Shown piece by piece: positions 17,102-26,188 of a stretch of DNA of 64,000 nucleotides. A model generated the notes under the pieces. That model was not told the DNA's origin. It did no database searches and was given only the letters and a program-made list of their open reading frames with translations. Both the position numbers and the translations under genes were made by a program. Position 1 is the stretch's first letter. Each line of letters opens with the position of its first letter. Location of the stretch: NCBI RefSeq assembly GCF_030295745.1, contig NZ_AP027291.1:5766001-5830000 (forward strand), read 5' to 3'. The stretch is from Mycolicibacterium sp. TUM20985 (GTDB taxonomy: Bacteria; Actinomycetota; Actinomycetes; Mycobacteriales; Mycobacteriaceae).

Positions 17102-18130
17102 GTGACGATCGAAGCAACACCCCTGATCCTGCCCGCGACCCTTTCGCTGCTGCCGACGCCCGCCGGGCCCATCTCGGCGCGCGTCGTGGACGTGCTCGGT
17201 GACGCGTGGACGTCTTCCGACGACGCGGTCGACGTGGACGGGGCCGATCCCTATGGCCTGGACCTGCATCTCGCGCTCTACACCTGCTACGAACTGCACT
17301 ATCGCGGTTTCGACGGAGTCAGTGGTTCGTGGGAGTGGAATCCGAGCCTGCTCGAACTGCGGGCGCGTTTGGAACGGGTGTTCCTCGAGGCGGTGCGCCG
17401 CGACGTCGGTGACGCCGACCCCGACGAGACGGTCATCGACGCCATGGCCGCCCTCTCGATCGAGCCGGTCGACGGCACCGGGCTGTCGTACCACCTGCGT
17501 GACGAGGGCACCTGGGAACAGATGCGCGAGTACTTCGTGCACCGGTCGCTCTACCACCTCAAGGAAGCTGACCCGCACGCCTTCGCGATCCCCCGGCTGA
17601 CGGGGACGGCGAAGTCCGCGTTCGTGGCCGTGCAGAACGACGAGTACGGCGCAGGCCGGGGGCGGCGGATGCATCAGCAACTGTTCGCCGGCCTCCTGGA
17701 GGCCGCCGAGCTGGACGCCACCTATCTGGGCTACCTAGACCACGTGCCCGCGGATGCCCTGAGCGTGGTGAACCTCATGTCGCTGTTCGGGCTGCACCGC
17801 GACCTTCGCGGCGCAGCGGTCGGACACTTCGCCTCGACCGAGATCACCTCTCCGCCAGGTTCGGCGCGCATCGTCGCGGCGCTGGAACGCATGGGTGCGC
17901 CGGAGACGTGCGCGATCTTCTACCGCGAACACGTGGAGGCCGACGCCGTCCACGAGCAGGTGGTGCGCCGCGACGTCGTCGGTGACCTCGTCGCCCGAGA
18001 GCCCAGCCTCGAGGCGGACGTGATCTTCGGCATCCGGGCCCGCGACGTCGTCGAGGACCGGCTGGCCGACCACATGGTCGCCAGTTGGCAGGCCGGTCGG
18101 TCGTCGCTACGGATCCCGCTGACGCAGTAG
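17102..18130 (+). CDS. Iron-containing redox enzyme, haem-oxygenase fold (Haem_oxygenas_2-like)
   Basis: 342 residues from the GTG at 17102, which is 10 bases after a SigF-type -10 element. The C-terminal two thirds is the all-helical haem-oxygenase-like diiron fold: L-Y-T-C-Y-E-L-H-Y, F-V-H-R-S-L-Y-H-L-K-E-A-D-P-H, Q-N-D-E-Y-G-A-G-R-G-R-R-M-H and later F-Y-x-E-H-V-E-A-D-A-V-H-E carry the Glu/His/Asp metal-ligand positions typical of the family. Members of this fold catalyse diverse O2-dependent reactions, so the reaction is unknown. Its stop is 11 bases from the convergent methyltransferase stop. Confidence 0.82.
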   Translation: MTIEATPLILPATLSLLPTPAGPISARVVDVLGDAWTSSDDAVDVDGADPYGLDLHLALYTCYELHYRGFDGVSGSWEWNPSLLELRARLERVFLEAVRRDVGDADPDETVIDAMAALSIEPVDGTGLSYHLRDEGTWEQMREYFVHRSLYHLKEADPHAFAIPRLTGTAKSAFVAVQNDEYGAGRGRRMHQQLFAGLLEAAELDATYLGYLDHVPADALSVVNLMSLFGLHRDLRGAAVGHFASTEITSPPGSARIVAALERMGAPETCAIFYREHVEADAVHEQVVRRDVVGDLVAREPSLEADVIFGIRARDVVEDRLADHMVASWQAGRSSLRIPLTQ

Positions 18131-18141
18131 CCCCGACCCGC

Positions 18142-18849
18142 TCAGGGGCGGTCGGCGCGGACGACGGCCAGGCGCTCCTGGCGCCTTCCCGCTTCGAGCC
18201 GTCCGGTGCGCTCCAACCACTTCGCCCGTGCGGTCATCACCGGTCCGAACGGAATCCATTGCTCGGCGACGACTCGGGCACGCAACCCGGAGTCCTGCAG
18301 CCCGGTGACGGTCTGCTCGATGTCGGCGAACTCGGAGTGCACGATGAGGATCGTGCCGCCGTCGGCCAGCATCTCGGACGCCTGCTCGCACAACGGATCC
18401 AGGATGCGCCGACCGCTGCGCCCGGCATTCCACGCAGTGTCGGGGCCCGCGGCGGCGGGAATCGGCCCGTCGTCGGCACCCTCGTCGAAGGGCACGTAGG
18501 GCGGGTTGCACGTCACGACGTCGAACGGTTCGAATTCGATTGCCCGAGACCACGATCCGCGATGCACCCGGACGTTGTGGCCGGCGGCCGACGCGTTCGC
18601 CCGCGCACAGCTGACGGCACGCGCACTCATCTCGAACGCGGCGACCGACGCCGCGCCCTGCGTTGCGGCGGCCAATGCGACGACACCACTGCCCGAACAG
18701 AGGTCGGCCACCCGACTCCCCGGTGCACGCCCGGTGTCCCGGAGCGCATCGATCAGCAGCGCCGAATCCTCCTGCGGTGGATAGACACCGGTCGGCACGA
18801 GGATCGGACGCGGCTGATCGATAAGGTCATCGGTGAAGATCGAGGTCAC
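18142..18849 (-). CDS. HemK2/MTQ2-like class I SAM methyltransferase
   Basis: A 235-residue Rossmann-type methyltransferase. V-P-T-G-V-Y-P-P-Q-E-D-S near residue 18, D-L-C-S-G-S-G-V-V-A-L (SAM loop) near residue 49 and the catalytic N-P-P-Y near residue 114 are the signature of the HemK/PrmC-related group that methylates amide or other N-groups; the short length without the N-terminal PrmC helical domain fits the HemK2 (MTQ2) type. The substrate, possibly a protein Gln or a small molecule, is unknown. Start ATG at 18849. It stands alone and converges on the haem-oxygenase-like gene. Confidence 0.85.
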   Translation of the reverse strand: MTSIFTDDLIDQPRPILVPTGVYPPQEDSALLIDALRDTGRAPGSRVADLCSGSGVVALAAATQGAASVAAFEMSARAVSCARANASAAGHNVRVHRGSWSRAIEFEPFDVVTCNPPYVPFDEGADDGPIPAAAGPDTAWNAGRSGRRILDPLCEQASEMLADGGTILIVHSEFADIEQTVTGLQDSGLRARVVAEQWIPFGPVMTARAKWLERTGRLEAGRRQERLAVVRADRP

Positions 18850-18940
18850 AACGGTGCTCCATCACATCTGAAAGTTCGGTAGCCGCGAACATGCCCCGTA
18901 ACGAGAACGTTCAATCATCGAAACGTCGACGAATTGCGGA

Positions 18941-18966
18941 GGTTTGGCCGCAGGCCCCGTGGGCAT
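18941..18966 (+). promoter_or_regulatory. SigF-like promoter before the glycosyltransferase
   Basis: GGTTT at 18941-18945, 15-base spacer, GGGCAT at 18961-18966 (one mismatch). The start would fall at about 18973-18976, coinciding with a GTG start codon. Confidence 0.5.
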
Positions 18967-18975
18967 GTGTTCGGG

Positions 18976-19938
18976 GTGGGGCCAGCAACGGAGAGCCGAA
19001 CCATCCTCTTCTGGAACACGCACCGCGCGTGGGCCGAAGCGTTCGCCGGCGGTAGGCACCGCTACCTCACTCCCGGCGACCGGTCGACCGCGAACGCCGA
19101 GGACTCCCCACCGGGCGTGGACGAGGTCGACATGGCCGACCTGAGCGACGAGGACGTCGATCTGGTCGTCCTGCAGAACCAGAACGAGCTGGAGCTCACC
19201 GCCCGATGGCTGGGCCGTCGGCCCGGAGTCGACGTCCCCGCCGTCTACATGGAGCACCGCCCGCCGCGGCCGTTCGCCGTGAACAGCCTGCACCCCATGG
19301 GCGGACGCAGCGACATCCCGATCGTGCACGCGACCGACTTCAACAGGGTGATGTGGGACAACGGTCTCGCGCCGTCGTGCGTCGTCATGCCCGCCGTGGT
19401 CGACCCCGGCCGACTGTTCACCGGCGACGTTCCCGCGGCGGCGACCATGATCGACGAGCCGATGCGCCGGCTCCGCGAGACGGGCACCGATCTACTGGCC
19501 GAGGTCGGCAGGCGCGCTCCCATCGACGTGTGGGGGGTCGACAGCGACGTGCTCAACGCCAAGTTCCGGACGGTCGCGCGCATCCGCGGGCGTGGACCCG
19601 CGTCTCGCCCGCAGATCCTGCGCCAGCTCGCCCGGCGGCGCGCGTACGTGCACACCGCGCGGTGGACGTCACTGGACGCCGGCCTGATGGAGGCCATGTA
19701 CGCCGGGCTGCCCGTGGTCGCCTTCGCCTCGACGATCGCATCCACCATGATTCCGCCCGAGGCCGGTGTCGTCAGCGCCGACACCCGGACGTTGGCCGCC
19801 GCGACGGAGACCTTCGTCGCCGACCGCCGGGCCGCGGCCGCCGCAGGCAAGGCGGCCCGCGACTACGCCGTCGCCCACTTCGGGGTGGATCGCTTCCACG
19901 CGGAGTGGGACGCGATCATCGCCGAACTCACCCGATAA
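18976..19938 (+). CDS. GT4-like glycosyltransferase
   Basis: 320 residues from the GTG at 18976. The N-terminal half begins T-I-L-F-W-N-T-H-R-A-W and contains L-V-V-L-Q-N-Q-N-E-L-E-L; the C-terminal half has the GT-B donor-binding pattern: R-A-Y-V-H-T-A-R-W-T-S-L-D-A-G-L-M-E-A-M-Y-A-G-L-P-V-V, then A-A-G-K-A-A-R-D-Y-A-V-A-H-F-G. The E-A-M-x-x-G-L-P-V-V block binds the nucleotide sugar. Acceptor unknown. A TTG (18934) or GTG (18967) further out are possible, but they lie before or within the predicted transcription start. The next gene follows by 21 bases. Confidence 0.8.
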   Translation: MGPATESRTILFWNTHRAWAEAFAGGRHRYLTPGDRSTANAEDSPPGVDEVDMADLSDEDVDLVVLQNQNELELTARWLGRRPGVDVPAVYMEHRPPRPFAVNSLHPMGGRSDIPIVHATDFNRVMWDNGLAPSCVVMPAVVDPGRLFTGDVPAAATMIDEPMRRLRETGTDLLAEVGRRAPIDVWGVDSDVLNAKFRTVARIRGRGPASRPQILRQLARRRAYVHTARWTSLDAGLMEAMYAGLPVVAFASTIASTMIPPEAGVVSADTRTLAAATETFVADRRAAAAAGKAARDYAVAHFGVDRFHAEWDAIIAELTR

Positions 19939-19959
19939 CCGAAGGACGAACTCATCGCC

Positions 19960-21168
19960 ATGGACTCAAGCGCCGTCGACGCGTCCTTCGACGTCCTCGT
20001 CATCGGCGGGGGCAACGCCGGCATCAGCGCCGCAGCACGGCTCCTCCGCAAGGGCATCCACAACGTCGCGGTGATCGAGCCGCAGACCATCCACACCTAT
20101 CGGCCCCTGCTGTCCTACGTCGGCGGCGGCCAGGCCACCATGGCCAGCGCGGAACGCACGCAGCGATCGGTGACCCCCAAGGGCTGCACCTGGCTCATGG
20201 ACACCGCCGTCGACGTGGACGCGGTCGCCCGCGTCGTACGCTGCGCCTCGGGGCGCGAGTACCGGTATCGAGACCTCATCGTCGCGACGGGGCTGGTACC
20301 CGACACCGAGGCGCTACCTGGCATCGCCCGGGCACTCGACGACCCCGCCGTCGCGAGCAACTACCTGGATGCCGCCGACAAGACGTGGAAGGTGTTGCAG
20401 CGGATGCCCGTCGACGGTCGGGCGATCTTCACCGTCCCCCGCGCACCGGTGAGTTGTACGGGCACCACGATCAAGCCGCTGTTCCTGGCGGCGGAGCATT
20501 GGAAGCGGACGGGGAGATCGACCGGCGTGGCGATCACCCTCGTCGTCGACCGGGACCGGCTGTCGGACGCGCCCGACCTCGATGCCCGGCTTCGAAACCT
20601 CCTCGGCGAGTTGGGCGTTCAGGTCCTGTACCAGACCGGTGTCACCGGCCTCTTCCCCGACGAACGCAGCATCACCGTCACCGACCGCGGCGACGGCACC
20701 GTGCGGCGATTGTCCTACGACATGCTCCACCTGGTGCCGCCGTTCCGCGGACCGGAATGGGTCACGTCGTCGGGTCTCGCGGCGGACGGTTCGTTCGGTC
20801 TCGCCGACGTCGACCCCGGCACCTTCCAGCACCGCGCACATCCTCACGTGTGGGCGGCGGGCGACGGCGCCACCGTGGACACCGATCCCTCCGGAGGTGC
20901 GCTGCGGCGGCAGATCGCGATCCTGGTCGACAACCTCCTGGCGGTCCGGACCGGCGGTCACACGACGGCGTACGACGGCTACACGGTCGCGCCGATCACC
21001 ACCGACGCACACCGCCTCATCCTCGGTGAGTTCGACCGGTCCGGTGCGCTGGCCTCGGCACTCCCCTCACCTCTCGACCCGCTGAAGCCCCGCCGCACGG
21101 CGTGGGCGTTCGACCGCTACGGCCTGCCGCAGATCTACTGGAAGTTGATCCTCAACGGTCGGCTCTGA
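19960..21168 (+). CDS. SQR-like FAD-dependent oxidoreductase (sulfide:quinone oxidoreductase family)
   Basis: 402 residues starting at an ATG with GAAGGA upstream. V-I-G-G-G-N-A-G-I-S-A-A-A-R-L binds FAD; I-H-T-Y-R-P-L-L-S-Y-V-G-G-G matches the eukaryotic/mitochondrial-type SQR subgroup; P-V-S-C-T-G-T-T-I-K-P-L-F-L-A-A near residue 164 carries a conserved Cys, and W-A-A-G-D-G-A near residue 305 closes the FAD domain. Only one of the SQR redox cysteines is clear, so sulfide oxidation is likely but not certain. It could protect respiration from sulfide or form persulfide. Probably co-transcribed with the glycosyltransferase; overlaps the convergent YihY gene by 17 bases. Confidence 0.82.
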   Translation: MDSSAVDASFDVLVIGGGNAGISAAARLLRKGIHNVAVIEPQTIHTYRPLLSYVGGGQATMASAERTQRSVTPKGCTWLMDTAVDVDAVARVVRCASGREYRYRDLIVATGLVPDTEALPGIARALDDPAVASNYLDAADKTWKVLQRMPVDGRAIFTVPRAPVSCTGTTIKPLFLAAEHWKRTGRSTGVAITLVVDRDRLSDAPDLDARLRNLLGELGVQVLYQTGVTGLFPDERSITVTDRGDGTVRRLSYDMLHLVPPFRGPEWVTSSGLAADGSFGLADVDPGTFQHRAHPHVWAAGDGATVDTDPSGGALRRQIAILVDNLLAVRTGGHTTAYDGYTVAPITTDAHRLILGEFDRSGALASALPSPLDPLKPRRTAWAFDRYGLPQIYWKLILNGRL

Positions 21169-21961
21169 AGATTTCGTCGAGTACCACGGTCACTCGGAAA
21201 CCGCAGAGCACCAGAATGTGGATCAGGAAAAGCCACAGTGCGAGCGCCGAGACCGCACCGATGATCGGCAACCCGCCGAAGGGCGCCGACCAGGACACGG
21301 GGATGGCCAGGAACAGCACGAACCCCTGCAGGAACCCGGCCAGGATCGCCCCGGAACCGAACGCGCCGACCAGCAGTGCCCGCCAGCCCAGCCGGCCCGG
21401 CCCGATCAGCGCGAACACCCCGAGCAGCGCGGTCGACACGGCGAGCCAGACCACGTGGAACCCGACGACCACACCCCATACCAAGGTCCACCCCTCACCG
21501 GCGTACAGCGGGCCGACGTAGGGCGCGGAGGCGAGGACGGCCAGCACCAGGAACGGGGCCACGGCCGCCACGCCCAACAGGCCGGCACGGCCGCGCCAGC
21601 CGGTCAGGGTGTCCTTGGCCGCCGACATCTGGACGAAGGCCCGCCGCAGCCCCTCGCCGTACAGGCTGGCCGGAAACAGGACGACGAGCGCCTGCCACAG
21701 CGACATCGACAGCGCGACCGACGTCAGGGTGCGCAGCGCCTCCGGGGTGCCGTGCCCGCTGGGCAGTCCCGCGATGCCGGCCTCCATCCCGTCGGTGACG
21801 GCCTGGTGACCGACGATGTTGCCGACCGCCCACAGTGACACCAGCGCGAGTGGAACCAGCCCGATAGCGCCGAAGTACGTCGCGCCTGCCGCCCACAGGG
21901 CGAGATCGCTCCCCGGAAACGTCCGGGAGACCCCGGTCCCGAGCTCACGCAGGCGGCTCAT
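21152..21961 (-). CDS. YihY/BrkB-like inner membrane protein
   Basis: 269 residues from the ATG at 21961, with six hydrophobic segments. A-A-G-A-T-Y-F-G-A-I-G-L-V-P-L near the first helix and the helix-loop pattern through L-Y-G-E-G-L-R-R-A-F are the YihY fold. These were once mis-named ribonuclease BN; they are integral membrane proteins of unknown transport role. The start at 22066 seen in the open frame is unlikely because it would pass across the divergent promoter region. Divergent from the CDP-alcohol phosphatidyltransferase. Confidence 0.82.
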   Translation of the reverse strand: MSRLRELGTGVSRTFPGSDLALWAAGATYFGAIGLVPLALVSLWAVGNIVGHQAVTDGMEAGIAGLPSGHGTPEALRTLTSVALSMSLWQALVVLFPASLYGEGLRRAFVQMSAAKDTLTGWRGRAGLLGVAAVAPFLVLAVLASAPYVGPLYAGEGWTLVWGVVVGFHVVWLAVSTALLGVFALIGPGRLGWRALLVGAFGSGAILAGFLQGFVLFLAIPVSWSAPFGGLPIIGAVSALALWLFLIHILVLCGFRVTVVLDEIFRADR

Positions 21962-22006
21962 CGGGATGCCCGTCCGCGTCGGCCCGCGTGCTGGCAGGCT
22001 GGCGTC

Positions 22007-22696
22007 ATGAGACCCGAGGACTCCGGGGGCGAGGACGACGATGACGCCGGGTGGTCGTCGCTGCACGACGGCATCCAGCCCTCGCCGGTCGTGCGCGGGT
22101 GGCTGAGCATGGTGCGGGTCCTCGCGTCCGGGCCGGTGCTGCGGATCCCGCCCGACGTGCTGTCGACGGCGGGCGTGCTCATGCTGGCGGGTGCCTGGCT
22201 GGCCGTCGCAGGTCCGCGGTGGCCGGCCCTGGCCGTGCCGCTGATACTCGGCGCCGGGGTGCTCGACGGTCTCGACGGCGCGGTGGCATTGCGGACCGGA
22301 AAGGCGAGACCCCTTGGGGCCATGATCGATTCAGTCGCCGACCGGATCGGCGATCTGTTCCTGGCGGCGGTGCTGTGGTCGTTGGGCGCGCCACTCGCCT
22401 GGGTGTTGGCGGCCGTCGGTTTGGTTCTGCTGCTCGAGTACGTGCGGGCCAGGGCGCAGGCGGTCGGGATGCCCGGCGTCGGCGCGGTGACCGTGGCCGA
22501 GCGCCCGACGCGGTTGATCCTCGTCATCATGGCTGCGGGCGGCGCCTCGGTGCTGCCGGCCGGGGTGCCGGGTCCGGGGTGGAGTTGGGGCGCCACGTTC
22601 GCCGTCACGTGGACGGTCGTCGGCGTGGTGGGGATGGGTCAGCTGCTTCGCGGGGTGGGGCGGTCGATGCCGCCGCAGTTCCCGCCGCCCCGATGA
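22007..22696 (+). CDS. CDP-alcohol phosphatidyltransferase family membrane enzyme
   Basis: 229 residues. The catalytic CDP-OH-P-transferase motif D-G-x2-A-x-R-x8-G-x3-D-x3-D is visible as D-G-L-D-G-A-V-A-L-R-T-G-K-A-R-P-L-G-A-M-I-D-S-V-A-D (quoted with gaps between residues 84 and 110), with several membrane helices around it. It would join a CDP-linked lipid to an alcohol headgroup at the membrane. The spacing D-G-L-D-G...A-R is slightly unusual, as an extra residue pair precedes the Ala-Arg, so the acceptor may be atypical. Its 3' end overlaps the convergent desaturase by 92 bases. Confidence 0.82.
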   Translation: MRPEDSGGEDDDDAGWSSLHDGIQPSPVVRGWLSMVRVLASGPVLRIPPDVLSTAGVLMLAGAWLAVAGPRWPALAVPLILGAGVLDGLDGAVALRTGKARPLGAMIDSVADRIGDLFLAAVLWSLGAPLAWVLAAVGLVLLLEYVRARAQAVGMPGVGAVTVAERPTRLILVIMAAGGASVLPAGVPGPGWSWGATFAVTWTVVGVVGMGQLLRGVGRSMPPQFPPPR

Positions 22697-24149
22697 GACG
22701 GGCGACGATTTCGGCCGACATCAACACCAGCGGAATGCCGCCGCCGGGGTGTGCGGACCCGCCGACGAGGTAGAGACCCGGCAGCGGGCCGCGGTTCGCC
22801 GGTCGGCGTAGGGCGGCCCGCGGCCCGTGTGACGCCGTGCCGTAGATCGCGCCGCCGGGGGCGCCGGTGCGCCGTTGCAGATCGGCGGGTGTGAGGGTTT
22901 CGGTGAACAGGATGCGGTCGCGGACGTCGGCACCTCGGCGGGCCAGCACGTCCAGCACGTGCCGGGCGTAGCGCTCCCGCAGCCCTGGGTCGTCCCAGTC
23001 GACCCCGCGCCCCGGGTCGTGCGAGGGGGCGTTCACCAGGACGAACCAGCCCTCGGTGTCGTCGTCGGGACGCAGCGCCGGGTCGTCGGGGGCGTGGACG
23101 TAGATGGTCGGGTCGGCGACCGGTGACGGGTGGCGCCCGAAGATCGCGTCGAATTCGGCGTCGTAATCGGCCGGGAAGTACACCCGGTGCGACGCTCCCG
23201 GCTGATGTCCCGAAAGGCCAAGCAGCAGAACGAAGCCCGCCATCGACCGCGAGCTGCGGCGCATCCGGCGCCGGGCTCGCGACGCCGTGCCGGCAGGTAG
23301 CAGCCGATCGTGCAGGACGGCAGCGTCGGCATTGCTCACCACCACGTCCGCGGGAACGTCGCGGCCCCCGACCCGGACGCCGACGGCCCGGCCGTCCCGG
23401 ACCAGCACCTGCTCCACCGCCGCCCCGGTGTGGATCTCGACACCGAGATCGCCACACCGCGCGGCGATGGCGTCGACGATGCGGCGCAACCCGCCTGGCA
23501 CGTACCACGCGCCGAACTCCTGCTCCACGAAGGACGTGACGGCGAGCACGGCCGGGGTGCGTCGCGGATCGGAGCCGGAATAGGTGGCGTAGCGGTTCAG
23601 CCAGGTGCGCAATCGCGCGTCGGGCAGCATCCGCCTTCCCAGACCGTCGATCGTGCGCCATGGCGCGACCGCGCGGAGGTCAGCGGGCCTGATGCTCATC
23701 CTGGCCAGGGAGGTCAACGAAATAGGTTGTCGCAGAATGGGTTCCCCGACGAGCTCCCACAGCCGGCGCGAGTGGTCGTGCAGCCGCCGCCACGACTCGC
23801 CCGCCCCCTCGCCGAGCGCTGCGTCCAACGCCGCCCGAACCCGATCGGCGTCATGCGGGAGCACCAACTCGGTGCCGTCGGCGAAGACGTAGGCGCACGC
23901 GGGGTCCACGGCGGTCAGCTGCAGCTCGGCCGGGCCGCCGGTGTCACCGAACAGCTGCTCGAGGACTGCGGGCAGGGTCAACAGCGACGGGCCGGTGTCG
24001 AACCCGAAACCATCGCGCTCGAAGACGCCGAGCTTGCCGCCGACTGTCGGGGCAGCCTCGAACACCGTCACGTGATGACCGGCTGCGGCCAGCCGCGCCG
24101 CGGTGGCCAGGCCGCCGAGACCCGCACCGATGACGACCGCCCGACTCAT
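22605..24149 (-). CDS. CrtI-family carotenoid/phytoene desaturase-like FAD enzyme
   Basis: 514 residues from the ATG at 24149. V-I-G-A-G-L-G-G-L-A-T-A-A-R-L-A-A-A-G-H binds FAD; V-G-G-K-L-G, D-T-G-P-S-L-L-T-L-P and the C-terminal G-S-A-H-P-G-G-G-I-P-L-V-L-M-S-A complete the CrtI fingerprint. It should insert or saturate double bonds in a carotenoid chain at the membrane; whether it acts on phytoene or a later intermediate is open. The start overlaps the GT2 stop (ATGA type), so translation is coupled. The 3' end is antisense to the last 92 bases of the phosphatidyltransferase gene. Confidence 0.9.
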   Translation of the reverse strand: MSRAVVIGAGLGGLATAARLAAAGHHVTVFEAAPTVGGKLGVFERDGFGFDTGPSLLTLPAVLEQLFGDTGGPAELQLTAVDPACAYVFADGTELVLPHDADRVRAALDAALGEGAGESWRRLHDHSRRLWELVGEPILRQPISLTSLARMSIRPADLRAVAPWRTIDGLGRRMLPDARLRTWLNRYATYSGSDPRRTPAVLAVTSFVEQEFGAWYVPGGLRRIVDAIAARCGDLGVEIHTGAAVEQVLVRDGRAVGVRVGGRDVPADVVVSNADAAVLHDRLLPAGTASRARRRMRRSSRSMAGFVLLLGLSGHQPGASHRVYFPADYDAEFDAIFGRHPSPVADPTIYVHAPDDPALRPDDDTEGWFVLVNAPSHDPGRGVDWDDPGLRERYARHVLDVLARRGADVRDRILFTETLTPADLQRRTGAPGGAIYGTASHGPRAALRRPANRGPLPGLYLVGGSAHPGGGIPLVLMSAEIVARLIGAAGTAAASTAPPREAADPSPPRRRPST

Positions 24150-25273
24150 ACCGCCCGACCCTTCCAGCTCAACGTCCCGCGCCACCGGCCCGCCCACGAC
24201 GATGCCAGCAGCCAGAGCAAAGTCACCACCGACAGGGGATGCGCCATCGCATCCCATCCGAAACGTCCGCCACACCATCGCCGGGCCGCCAGCCGCCCGA
24301 CGACTGCCGCCGCATAACCGAGTGCGCCCACCCGCGAACCCCTCCCCGCGGCAGCCGCGGGGACGACGTAGACGACGGCCAGCGCGACGGCGACCGCGAG
24401 CGCCCCCACCGGTGAGCCGAACGCCGCCCACAGCGACTTGCGGTAGCCCTCGCGCAGTTCGTGCCCGTTGTCGTACATCCGGCAGGTCGCCAGCGCCGAT
24501 CCGTCGGCGACCCCGGTATGGCCGCCCGACGCGCGGACCGCGCGGGCCAGCGCGATGTCGTCGAGCACGGCGCCTGCAACGGATTGCCAACCGCCGGCCC
24601 GGGCCAGCGCCTCGGCCTCGACGAGGAGGAACTGGCCGTTGGCCACCGCCATCGACGGTCGCCGCGAACGCTCCGCACGGCGGAGGGGCAACGTGGTCAG
24701 CCACGACCAGGCGAGCAGTGGTTGGACCAGGATGCCGAGCAGCCCGGAGGCGGTCTGACGTGGCCACGGGCAGAGCAGGTCCAGCGGCGCAGCACCGCCG
24801 CGCAGGACGGCCACCGCGGCGGCCACGGCGTCGGGCGAGAGCACGACGTCGGCGTCGACGAAGACCAGGATCTGGCCGCGCGCCTCGGCGGCCAGCTGGG
24901 CGCAGGCGTGCGGCTTGCCGAACCAGCCCGGCGGCGGCGGAGTGCCGGTCAGCACCCGCAGCCGCGGGTCGGAGCCGGCCACCCGCCGGACGACGTCGGC
25001 CGTGCCATCGGTGGAGCGGTCGTCCAACACCACGACCTCGACGTCGGTCAGCCCGCGCTGCCCGAGCAGGGAACGGATCGTCGGGGCGATCCGGTGCGCC
25101 TCGTCGCGGGCGGGCACCAGGAGTGACACCGTCACGGTGACCGGTGCTGGATTGCGGGGCGGCTGCCGCAGTCGACGCTGGTTGACCAACTGGTGCGCCG
25201 TCCCCAGGCAGGCAAGTGACGTCCCGGTGACCACGACCGCGTGGCGGGTTTCACTGGAGAGCGCGAAGGGCAC
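24146..25273 (-). CDS. GT2 glycosyltransferase, carotenoid-associated (CruG/CrtQ-like)
   Basis: 375 residues. V-S-L-L-V-P-A-R-D-E-A begins the GT-A fold, followed by L-D-D-R-S-T-D-G-T and the D-A-D-V metal/sugar-nucleotide motif, a K-S-L-W acceptor-side block and several C-terminal membrane helices. In the carotenoid setting (CrtI-like gene directly downstream, CruF-like gene divergent 93 bases away) it probably glycosylates a hydroxylated carotenoid, as CruG or CrtQ-type enzymes do. Assignment to CruG is inference. GTG start at 25273. Confidence 0.84.
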   Translation of the reverse strand: MPFALSSETRHAVVVTGTSLACLGTAHQLVNQRRLRQPPRNPAPVTVTVSLLVPARDEAHRIAPTIRSLLGQRGLTDVEVVVLDDRSTDGTADVVRRVAGSDPRLRVLTGTPPPPGWFGKPHACAQLAAEARGQILVFVDADVVLSPDAVAAAVAVLRGGAAPLDLLCPWPRQTASGLLGILVQPLLAWSWLTTLPLRRAERSRRPSMAVANGQFLLVEAEALARAGGWQSVAGAVLDDIALARAVRASGGHTGVADGSALATCRMYDNGHELREGYRKSLWAAFGSPVGALAVAVALAVVYVVPAAAAGRGSRVGALGYAAAVVGRLAARRWCGGRFGWDAMAHPLSVVTLLWLLASSWAGRWRGTLSWKGRAV

Positions 25274-25366
25274 CTCGAAACTCTACGGAGGCCCCCGGCC
25301 AGCCCTTCGACGAGGCGAGCGGAATACTTGACCTACCGACTTCCTGACCACCTGGGAGGTGTCCGC

Positions 25367-26188
25367 GTGGCCTTGGCCGTGCCCGGCGCGTCGCTGCGCC
25401 CAGCGTCTCCGGCGTGGACGCTTGCTGCGGCGGCCGTCCTGGTGCAGATCGCCTACCCACTGATGCCGGAGGCGTGGCGCACCGAGGTGACCATCACCAG
25501 CGTCGTGGTGTTCTTCCTCGCGGTCGTCGTCGACACGGGACGGGTGCACGGCCCGTCCGGCGCCGCCTGGCTCGTGGTGGTGGCCGGTGGTCTGGGCCTG
25601 CTCGCCGAGGCGATCGGCGTCGCTACCGGATGGCCGTTCGGTGACTACGCCTACACCGGCACACTCGGAGCCGAGATCTTCGGCGTGCCCGTCGTGGTGC
25701 CGATGGCATGGGTGATGATGGCGTGGCCTGCGCTGGTGGTGGCTCGCACTCTCGCCGTGCGCGGCCCCGCCGTGATCGCGGTCGGTGCGGCCGCTCTGAC
25801 CGCGTGGGATGTGTTCCTGGACCCTCAGATGGTGGCGGCCGGGCACTGGACGTGGTCGGATCCCTCCCCCGGGCTTCCGTTGGTCCCCGGCATCCCGTTG
25901 ACCAACTACGTCGGCTGGCTGCTGGTGTCCGCTGCAGTGATAGCCATCCTTAACACCACGCTGGACCGCGAGGCCGAGCCGTCTGCGCCGGCAGCGGCGC
26001 TGTATCTCTGGGTGTACTTCTCCTCGGTGTTGGCACACCTGGTCTTCTTCGGCCTGCCCGGGTCCGCGGTCACCGGCGGATTGCTCATGGGCGCCGTCGC
26101 CATCCCGTTCGCCATCAAGCTGCTGCGCCTCGCGCACCCGCCACGTCGTCCCAATAGGAAGCAGACCCGTGAACGACCCGCTCACTAG
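25367..26188 (+). CDS. cruF: CruF-like carotenoid 1',2'-hydratase family membrane protein
   Basis: 273 residues from a GTG at 25367, with GGGAGG seven bases upstream. About seven hydrophobic helices; the diagnostic blocks G-W-P-F-G-D-Y-A-Y-T near residue 85, P-V-V-V-P-M-A-W-V-M-M-A-W, D-V-F-L-D-P-Q-M and N-Y-V-G-W-L belong to the DUF422 carotenoid-biosynthesis family that includes CruF (bifunctional gamma-carotene hydratase). It would hydrate the psi-end of a carotenoid. Overlaps the CrtU-like start by 20 bases. Confidence 0.85.
   Translation: MALAVPGASLRPASPAWTLAAAAVLVQIAYPLMPEAWRTEVTITSVVVFFLAVVVDTGRVHGPSGAAWLVVVAGGLGLLAEAIGVATGWPFGDYAYTGTLGAEIFGVPVVVPMAWVMMAWPALVVARTLAVRGPAVIAVGAAALTAWDVFLDPQMVAAGHWTWSDPSPGLPLVPGIPLTNYVGWLLVSAAVIAILNTTLDREAEPSAPAAALYLWVYFSSVLAHLVFFGLPGSAVTGGLLMGAVAIPFAIKLLRLAHPPRRPNRKQTRERPAH

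Noticed and set aside
19206..21029. A long plus-strand frame of over 600 codons rich in Arg, Pro and His.
   Set aside because: It is the high-GC shadow of the glycosyltransferase and SQR-like genes; composition is atypical and it has no domain.
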